A stretch of DNA of 6,405 bases from Tannerellaceae bacterium (lineage in GTDB: Bacteria; Bacteroidota; Bacteroidia; Bacteroidales; Tannerellaceae): assembly GCA_031265595.1 (NCBI GenBank), contig JAISCM010000077.1:1-6405 (forward strand), written 5' to 3'. Below, one piece after another: positions 1 to 5,038 of the stretch (positions within the stretch are counted from its first letter, which is position 1; each line of letters opens with the position of its first letter). Position numbers and translations under genes: made by a program. A model generated the notes under the pieces. It made no database searches and had not been told where the DNA came from. It saw nothing but the letters and a program-made list of their open reading frames with translations.

Positions 1-116
1 GAAAGACCCCAAACTGCATCCTGATCAGAATCACCCCTGACAAGCAGATTGAACTCCGACAAATCATCGATAATTCTTACAAAGCAAACAGCAGGCTGGT
101 ACCAGCTCCAATATAA
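1..116 (+). CDS. C-terminal end of an unidentified protein (5' end off the window)
   Basis: An open frame enters from the left edge (first whole codon at base 3) and runs 37 codons to a TAA at 114-116. The other two plus frames hit stops within about 40 bases. The visible tail ends in ...ELRQIIDNSYKANSRLVPAPI. The LRQIIDNSY stretch is a predicted helix and faintly recalls the 'LI..SY' ending of MmcQ/YjbR-fold proteins, but too little is present to assign a family. It is the only plausible plus-strand gene in the window and converges on the LRR gene, so it belongs to a different transcription unit. No signal peptide, membrane segment or catalytic motif can be judged from this fragment. Confidence 0.5.
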   Translation, partial: KTPNCILIRITPDKQIELRQIIDNSYKANSRLVPAPI

Positions 117-266
117 TGATTTGTATTTATGAGGTTATTGGTCGATATGTCAGATAGTGTCCATTGCCGAAGCTTCTGCTCTATCAATATTTTCAATATT
201 CAAATAAAAATTTGGAATCTATTCGTATATTTGTTCCGGAAAATACATTCCGACAATAAACTGTAA
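117..266. other. AT-rich convergent intergenic gap, no clear terminator
   Basis: These 150 bases separate the plus-strand gene ending at 116 from the minus-strand LRR gene ending at 267. I see no convincing rho-independent terminator. The best hairpin is a weak CGGAA/TTCCG stem around 236-253 without a following T-run on either side. A 39-codon plus-strand ORF (147-266, ATG to TAA) is present, and part of it (CRSFCSINIFN) loosely echoes the LRR repeat pattern. It has no other coding support and may be a degraded inverted repeat fragment or chance. The 163-172 arm of a 10-bp inverted repeat also lies here. Confidence 0.5.
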
Positions 267-295
267 TTAAGTAGTATGAAAGCAACTTCGGCAAT
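163..295. repeat. 10-bp inverted repeat flanking the 3' end of the LRR gene
   Basis: ATTGCCGAAG at 163-172 is the exact reverse complement of CTTCGGCAAT at 286-295. The right arm lies on the minus-strand codons for Asp-Cys-Arg-Ser (residues 221-224), exactly where homology to the leucine-rich repeat consensus stops. It could mark a past inversion or recombination endpoint or be a chance match. The arms are short and no recombinase gene is visible nearby. Confidence 0.35.
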
Positions 296-956
296 CCCAA
301 AAAGCGAACGCCCCAATCACTGTCACCGAATCTGGAATCGTCACAGAAATTAAGCTATGACAACTGGAAAAAGCTTCTCCCTCAATCTTTGTTATCGAAG
401 CCGGAATCGCCACGGATGTTAAGCGATAACAATACCGGAAAGCGCCCTCCTCAATCACTGTCACCGAATCTGGAATCGTCACAGATGTTAAGCTATGGCA
501 ACTGGAAAAAGCGCATTTCCCAATCACTGTCACCGAATTTGGGATCGCCACGGATGTTAAGCTATGGCAACCGGAAAAAGCCCATTTCCCAATCACTGTC
601 ACCGAACCCGGGATCGTCACGGAAGTTAAGTTACTGCAAGAATCAAAAGCGTTTCGCCCAATCACTGTTACCGAATCAGGGATCATCACGGATGTTAAGC
701 GCTTGCAGTCGTAAAAAGCGTTCTCTCCAATCACTGTCACCGAATCCGGAATTGTCACGGAAGTTAAGCGGTAGCAATCCCAAAAAGCCATCTTCCTAAT
801 CTCTGTCACCATATAGATTATTCCATTATACGTTATAGTGGAAGGGATCGTGATAGCTCCACTTATATAAGGAAATGCAGCAGATACACTACAAACATCT
901 CCGGATACGGAAAACTTTAAATCGCCTATGATGAACGAAAAGTCACATGATTCCAT
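267..956 (-). CDS. BspA-like leucine-rich repeat (LRR_5) protein, short and without signal peptide
   Basis: This 229-residue protein has a short N-terminal cap (about 1-56, including AITIPSTITYNGIIYMVTEI, typical of Bacteroidales BspA-like proteins). It is followed by seven full 23-residue repeats beginning at residues 57, 80, 103, 126, 149, 172 and 195 with consensus AF..C..LTSVTIPDSVTVIG. An eighth repeat starts at 218 and breaks off after DCRS, ending CFHTT. BspA-like proteins are usually secreted binding proteins. Here the N-terminus MESCDFSFIIGDLKF is not a signal peptide, and an in-frame TAA at 969-971 leaves no room for a longer start, so the product is predicted to be cytoplasmic unless exported unusually. 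The ATG is only 8 bp after the telA stop, indicating co-transcription as the last gene of the train, though no Shine-Dalgarno is seen. Repeat six (SITKIEGE) is the most diverged. The abrupt end suggests 3' truncation or recombination. Repeat identity is clear; function is unknown. Confidence 0.85.
   Translation of the reverse strand: MESCDFSFIIGDLKFSVSGDVCSVSAAFPYISGAITIPSTITYNGIIYMVTEIRKMAFWDCYRLTSVTIPDSVTVIGENAFYDCKRLTSVMIPDSVTVIGRNAFDSCSNLTSVTIPGSVTVIGKWAFSGCHSLTSVAIPNSVTVIGKCAFSSCHSLTSVTIPDSVTVIEEGAFRYCYRLTSVAIPASITKIEGEAFSSCHSLISVTIPDSVTVIGAFAFWDCRSCFHTT
306..788 (-). repeat. Seven tandem 69-bp repeats encoding the LRR units
   Basis: The DNA period of 69 bp equals 23 codons and runs in register through the whole array. 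The plus-strand text 'aatcactgtcaccgaa' recurs almost unchanged near 315, 452, 521, 590 and 730, with a one-base variant near 660 and a clearly diverged copy near 383. Such nucleotide-level similarity indicates recent duplication or gene conversion and makes copy-number change by recombination plausible. It also keeps the antisense frame open over 389-799, which is a by-product and not a gene. Confidence 0.9.
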
Positions 957-964
957 AAGGTATT

Positions 965-1975
965 TTAGTTAAGCTTATCGCGCCATTCGTTTTCTATGGT
1001 TAGTAGTTCTTTCTCGGCGGAGAGGCGTTTTTGGCGGCCTTCCTGCTGGATGGCCAGGACGTCGTTGATGGTGGCGAATAATTCGGTGTTTACTTTCTGG
1101 AGGGTTTCTACGTCTACTACGCTTCGTTCGTTTTCTTTGGCGATCTGTACGCTTGAGGTGTGGAGTATCTCGCTGTTGCGGCGTAGCATCTGGTTGGTTG
1201 CTTCTGTTACGGTTCGTTGCGCTTCCAGGGCTTGCTGCGTATGAACAAGGCCTAAAGCCAGCACCATCTGGTTGCGCCAAAGAGGTAGTGTGTTTACGAT
1301 GCTCGACTGTATCTTTTCCATTAATACCACACTGTTGCCCTGCACCAATCGTATCTGGGGGGCCAGTTGGAAAGAGATCATACGGCTTAGCTTTAAATCG
1401 TGCAGCTTCTTTTCGAATTGGTGCAACTGGTTTTTTTCCGTATCCGAAAGTTTCTCCCGGTCTGTTTCGGCCAGTTTGTCTTCTCCGGCATAGATATAGA
1501 GCGAGAGGTCTTTAAAGCATTGTTCGTTCTGCTCGTAGAGCTTATCAAAAAGATGAATGTCTTTCAATAAGGTCTGGTAATGCTTTTCCAATTGACGTTC
1601 TACCTGTACAACGTTTTTTTCTATCTTCACGTATTCGGCTTTGATCCGTAGTATTTTCTTTTTGAGGCTTTGGAAAAAGGCCAGAATACCCGGTTTATGA
1701 ATGAATTTATCAAACGTCCGCAGGTCTGTTACCAATCCAGACAGCATATCGCCTACCTCGCCTACGTCTTTGTTTCTTACCTGCGAGAGAACTGTTTCGG
1801 AGAAAGATACCATTTTGTGCTGGGCCTCTGCGCCGTATTGAATAATATTGCTTTTACCGGCAGCCAGGTCGATCTTTGTTTTGTATTGTGTTATTTTTTC
1901 TTCGTCGCCTGGGGTTTGTTGGCTTCTTTCAATAGTTAATCCGGGAGAGCCGGCAGGTAATAGGGGATGTTCCAT
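965..1975 (-). CDS. TelA/KlaA-family toxic anion resistance protein
   Basis: A 336-residue, mainly helical protein of normal length for the TelA family (PF05816). Family landmarks are in order. Residues 1-30 are a flexible start. Residues 75-200 are a long charged coiled-coil-prone region. Residues 206-233 are the conserved block PQIRLVQGNS...TLPLW. Residues 281-293 carry ENERSVVDVETLQ, and 312-324 carry EGRQKRLSAEKEL. There is no signal peptide or membrane segment, so it is cytoplasmic. TelA/KlaA was named from plasmid tellurite resistance and is linked to envelope and antimicrobial stress in Firmicutes, but its biochemical role is not established. The ATG at 1973-1975 lies 13 bp after the ATPase stop, and the LRR gene follows 8 bp downstream. 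In Firmicutes the usual upstream partner is XpaC; here an XpaC-like segment forms the C-terminus of the preceding ATPase. Family assignment is firm; a tellurite role is not implied. Confidence 0.92.
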   Translation of the reverse strand: MEHPLLPAGSPGLTIERSQQTPGDEEKITQYKTKIDLAAGKSNIIQYGAEAQHKMVSFSETVLSQVRNKDVGEVGDMLSGLVTDLRTFDKFIHKPGILAFFQSLKKKILRIKAEYVKIEKNVVQVERQLEKHYQTLLKDIHLFDKLYEQNEQCFKDLSLYIYAGEDKLAETDREKLSDTEKNQLHQFEKKLHDLKLSRMISFQLAPQIRLVQGNSVVLMEKIQSSIVNTLPLWRNQMVLALGLVHTQQALEAQRTVTEATNQMLRRNSEILHTSSVQIAKENERSVVDVETLQKVNTELFATINDVLAIQQEGRQKRLSAEKELLTIENEWRDKLN

Positions 1976-1988
1976 GATCTTTTATTTA

Positions 1989-3761
1989 TTAGTTGATTAA
2001 TCCTCTGTTTTTTAAGTTCTGCGTATAAGCCATTGATTCGGCGTCTATATCAAGCATATCGGCCTCGAAGAGTTTACTTAGTTCCTGTTCAAAAGCCTGA
2101 TAGGTGAGTTCAATTGTACCGGCGATACGTTCGCGCCACGCCAGCGCTTCGGGCGAATCAAGCCCCGACTTTTCCAGGGAGCTATACTCGTCGAGCAGCT
2201 TTATCACCGTATCCGTATGCCGCAAGGAAAATACCTCGCCCGACGCATGATCTTTTTCGTAGATGAGGTGGGCTATCTTACTCATCCTGACCAGGCGGGC
2301 TTTTATCGTTTCGTGTTGGATCTCATTCCGCCAGTAGTTTAATTCGCCCGCCAATGTTTCCCGTTCCAATAACATATCCTCGTCATCCGTAAACGTATCA
2401 TCGTCGGGCAGCTCTTCGGCTACCTGCTTTCCTGCACGTTCTGTTTTCGTACGCCTGGCGGTCTCTTCCGGTTCGAACGCGCTTTCCCTTTCATCTACTA
2501 TTTGAACGTCGTCTATCAGCTTATTCTTGTCGGCCCCCGGATTCTGGCGCAGAATATTCAGTATGTTCAGAAAGTCGCGGATCACTTCTCTCGGCGTAAG
2601 AAACTCGGAGGCTCCGGGTTTATTGTACATCTCTTCCATGAAGCGATGAACGTCCTGATCCGTAAAGTCTGTTTCCGTCTGATAATTGAAATGAAAGATG
2701 TCCCGCAGGTTGTAGAGTAAGACGAAGATCTCGTCGTGGCTCAATGGCATCAGGCGGATGACCGGCTGGGCGTAGTCACGCAGTTGGATGGTCTCGAATT
2801 TATTTACTTTCAAACGGGTTTTAAGGGCGTCGTAACTGTAGAGGCCTTTTTGCCTGTCTTCTAATACCTGCGTAGTGCCGGCAATGTTGATAAACAGATG
2901 TTCTATTTTCCCCTGAAAACAATCATTGTACATACTCAGCAGCGTTTCATAATTCTTCTGTCGCATGCCCGTATTGGCTATCCGGTACAGATTGATTGCT
3001 TCGTCCAGGTTTATCACGAACCCACTGTAGCCGATGCTGACAAACAGATGGCAGAAGTTCTTCAGCATATCGTAATAATTGCGGTCGTTCACTATTTCGC
3101 TTGTGCCTAACTCCCGCCGGGCTTCCGTTTTGGTGGTATATTCTCCTTTCAGCCAGCGGAGGGCGTTTTTCCGTAGCATATCTTTGCCTGTGATAAAGCC
3201 TTCGTAATACTTTGTAAGGGCCAGGCCAAAGTCGAAACCTCCCGTTTCGGTTATCGCATCGACGGTTTGCATGATTCCGTCCTGGATCAACCTTACGTAC
3301 TGCGGGCTTCTTATCTCCGTCAGCGCTATATTATTATCCGAAGCTGTCTGCGTAATAACCTGTTCGATCCATTTTTCCAGCAAGATATGCAGCGCGCCCC
3401 CTTCCGGTTTCGTCTGGATCGCTATATTATCCATCAAAGAAGCATAGAGCGCCTGCGCCTTGCCATCGTTTGAATACAGGCGGATATGAGGTGCGAAATC
3501 GGCAGTTGTAGTAATGAATTTCTTCTTTAATGCCACCGTATTCAGCAGATGCATCATAAATGATTTGCCCGAACCGAAGTCGCCGATCCAGCACTTCATC
3601 ATGCTATGGCCGTTCTTTACTTCTTCCAATGCCTGAATGATCATATCCACTTCATTGCTGCGCCCTACCGTAATATGCTGAACGCCGATTTTGGGCACTA
3701 CCCCGCTGATCAATGAATTGATAATAGCTGTCGCTTCTTTAGGTTTAACTTTTATATCCAT
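1989..3761 (-). CDS. BrxD/DUF2791-type P-loop ATPase with an XpaC-like C-terminal domain
   Basis: This is a 590-residue ATPase. Residues 20-45 (GVVPKIGVQHITVGRSNEVD) match the entry of the BREX ATP-binding (DUF2791) family. Walker A is GDFGSGKS at 60-67, and Walker B is FVINLDE at 248-254 with the Asp-Glu pair at 253-254. FINIAGTTQ near 290-298 is a sensor-like strand, and Arg316 in DALKTRL is a candidate arginine finger. TPREVIRDFLNIL (389-401) closes the ATPase part. An acidic linker (about 420-465) follows. Residues about 470-590 resemble XpaC: long helices, DTVIKLLDEYSSLEKS, ELTYQAFEQELSKLFEADML, and DIDAESMAYTQNLKNRGL at the end. There is no membrane segment. The start ATG (3759-3761) is preceded by AAGGAG. 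It lies between terB-C and telA, which fits a shared complex. DUF2791 proteins occur in BREX and Ter-linked predicted DNA-processing systems; the substrate here is unknown. The ATPase call is strong; the XpaC call rests on pattern reading. Confidence 0.85.
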   Translation of the reverse strand: MDIKVKPKEATAIINSLISGVVPKIGVQHITVGRSNEVDMIIQALEEVKNGHSMMKCWIGDFGSGKSFMMHLLNTVALKKKFITTTADFAPHIRLYSNDGKAQALYASLMDNIAIQTKPEGGALHILLEKWIEQVITQTASDNNIALTEIRSPQYVRLIQDGIMQTVDAITETGGFDFGLALTKYYEGFITGKDMLRKNALRWLKGEYTTKTEARRELGTSEIVNDRNYYDMLKNFCHLFVSIGYSGFVINLDEAINLYRIANTGMRQKNYETLLSMYNDCFQGKIEHLFINIAGTTQVLEDRQKGLYSYDALKTRLKVNKFETIQLRDYAQPVIRLMPLSHDEIFVLLYNLRDIFHFNYQTETDFTDQDVHRFMEEMYNKPGASEFLTPREVIRDFLNILNILRQNPGADKNKLIDDVQIVDERESAFEPEETARRTKTERAGKQVAEELPDDDTFTDDEDMLLERETLAGELNYWRNEIQHETIKARLVRMSKIAHLIYEKDHASGEVFSLRHTDTVIKLLDEYSSLEKSGLDSPEALAWRERIAGTIELTYQAFEQELSKLFEADMLDIDAESMAYTQNLKNRGLIN

Positions 3762-3854
3762 CTAACTCCTTACTACTTGACTACTTATCTACTTTGACTA
3801 CTTAACTACTTTAACTACCTGACTACTTAACTACTTAACTACTTTAACTACTTT
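3762..3854 (-). repeat. Short tandem repeat (8-9-bp AAGTAGTT-like units) between terB-C and ATPase genes
   Basis: Read on the minus strand, about ten units of 8 or 9 bases follow one another: AAAGTAGTT twice, then AAGTAGTT, AAGTAGTC, AGGTAGTT, AAAGTAGTT, AAGTAGTC, AAAGTAGAT, AAGTAGTC and AAGTAGT, ending in AAGGAGTTAG just before the ATPase ATG. The first units lie inside the TerB-C reading frame and encode its last residues VVKVVK plus the TAG stop. The rest fill the whole 69-bp gap, the longest in the gene train. Every unit carries TAG or a close variant. Confidence 0.9.
3766..3771 (-). promoter_or_regulatory. Shine-Dalgarno-like site of the ATPase gene, formed from a repeat unit
   Basis: AAGGAG lies four bases before the ATG at 3759-3761 on the minus strand. 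It differs by one base from the AAGTAG core of the tandem repeat just upstream, so the last repeat copy seems to have become the ribosome-binding site. Strong Shine-Dalgarno sites are uncommon in Bacteroidota, and none of the other three visible starts here has one as good. Confidence 0.55.
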
Positions 3855-5021
3855 ATTAAAATACATTTTATTCAACCTGTACCCTCCGTCTTCCTCTTCG
3901 ATTAAAACATCGTCGAGCTCATCGAAATACGCTTCATTGATCCGTTGGATCAGTTGGCCGGTAAAAACACCTTTCGACTGTGCAAATATATCAACTTCTT
4001 CTTTAGTTAGCCTATAATCCTTATCTATAAATAACTGTAGCAGGGCTTCTTTATTATCAATAACCGGAGCGTCTTTGGGCGTGGCCGCCGGTTCGTCGTC
4101 CAGTATATCGCTTAATATACCTGCTACCCGGGCTTGTTTGCCGGCGGCTTCTTTGATAGAGATTATATCTAATTGAATCTTTTTCCGTTGGGCAATGCCC
4201 AGTTTGTCGAATTGTTTCAGGGCAGCGTTGATCCTTTTGTCTTTTAAAAGCTTACTGCATAGCTGATCAAATTGCTGCTCTTCTCTTGTATCCCGGAAAA
4301 GCCATTGCCTGCTCGCCTTAGCAATCTTTTTATGTACAAAAGAATAGGTATGTGTTTTCACATGCAGATACTGTAGATACAATTTTAAACAGTATTCCTT
4401 ATCTTTAAATAGAAGGAACAGGTGAGCTTCATAATAAATCTCCCGCTGTATCGTAACCCGCTTGTTGCTCAGCATGCCTAACTGGCAGATCGCTTCATAA
4501 AACGGTGCAACGTTCCCGGGCTCGAAACCCTTTATCAGATGACTGTAACGGACTTCCCATGCGTCGCCGCTATAATAAAGAGACCGGTCGCTCTCTGCCG
4601 TCAAAGGCCTTACAACCACTGCCGCCCGCTCTTTTACCAGTTCGATTATAGCAGCTTCCGGCTTTTCGCTAAGAGTAGCATCCTGAAGAGGATCCTGAAA
4701 ATCTATTATCTTTAGCGTAACCTCTCTGCAATACCGGAGAAGCGTTTTGTTAAAAGACGGGGCAGCCTTCCTGCGTTTGCTTTTGGCGAGATTTCTTTTT
4801 ACATCAATAAATAACGCAATGATCTCTCTCCTGCAATATTCATTAGAACAGAACTGCCAGCTTAACAATTGATCCGTTTCATCCAATTCGGCTTTTGTAA
4901 CATAAAACCCATCCCAAAGTTTATAAGACCTTTTAGATAATGCTTTTTTCCTTTTGTAAGATTCCGTTACTAATTTTAACGCTAAAATAACTCCTATGCC
5001 TACGAGTATATATATCATCAT
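3831..5021 (-). CDS. Membrane-anchored TerB-C domain protein
   Basis: A 396-residue protein. Residues 2-18 (MIYILVGIGVILALKLV) form one N-terminal transmembrane helix followed by a Lys/Arg-rich stretch (20-31), so the bulk should face the cytoplasm. A helical middle region (about 150-300) contains a YLQYLHVKTHTY segment, WLFRDTREEQQFDQL and KLGIAQRKKIQLDIISI, as in TerB-N/TerB-C proteins. The C-terminal TerB-C domain (about 325-390) shows LLQLFIDKDYRLTKEEVDIFA, then LIQRINEAYFDELDDVLIEEEDGGYRLN, its most recognisable part. A canonical metal-binding TerB core is not obvious. C58 and C63 form a CxxxxC pair near the N-terminus. Two tandem ATGs exist (5019-5021 and 5016-5018); the first, 17 bp after the upstream stop, is chosen arbitrarily. 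The reading frame ends inside the tandem repeat (VVKVVK). In other genomes TerB-C proteins sit beside DUF2791 ATPases, as here. It probably tethers or regulates the ATPase at the membrane; that is inference. Confidence 0.8.
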   Translation of the reverse strand: MMIYILVGIGVILALKLVTESYKRKKALSKRSYKLWDGFYVTKAELDETDQLLSWQFCSNEYCRREIIALFIDVKRNLAKSKRRKAAPSFNKTLLRYCREVTLKIIDFQDPLQDATLSEKPEAAIIELVKERAAVVVRPLTAESDRSLYYSGDAWEVRYSHLIKGFEPGNVAPFYEAICQLGMLSNKRVTIQREIYYEAHLFLLFKDKEYCLKLYLQYLHVKTHTYSFVHKKIAKASRQWLFRDTREEQQFDQLCSKLLKDKRINAALKQFDKLGIAQRKKIQLDIISIKEAAGKQARVAGILSDILDDEPAATPKDAPVIDNKEALLQLFIDKDYRLTKEEVDIFAQSKGVFTGQLIQRINEAYFDELDDVLIEEEDGGYRLNKMYFNKVVKVVK

Positions 5022-5038
5022 ATCTTTCTACCGGCCTT

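Noticed and set aside
236..253. Possible terminator hairpin between the convergent genes
   Set aside because: The stem is only five base pairs plus a wobble and is not followed by a T-run on either strand.
147..266. 39-codon plus-strand ORF in the convergent gap
   Set aside because: It is short and AT-rich, with no ribosome-binding site and no clear homology. Its faint LRR-like stretch is better treated as a possible rearrangement remnant than as a gene.
389..799. 136-codon plus-strand ORF opposite the LRR gene
   Set aside because: It is the antisense of the 69-bp repeat array. The period is a multiple of three, so one stop-free unit keeps the whole frame open. The translation is low-complexity and resembles no protein.
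975..1280. Second minus-strand frame of 101 codons within telA
   Set aside because: It is an out-of-frame shadow of TelA, rich in Arg and Pro, with no independent support.
1153..1515. Plus-strand ORF of 120 codons opposite telA
   Set aside because: It overlaps the well-supported TelA gene in antisense and its translation has no family features.
3762..3854. CRISPR array
   Set aside because: The units are 8-9 bp and directly abutting, with no spacers, so this is a simple tandem repeat.
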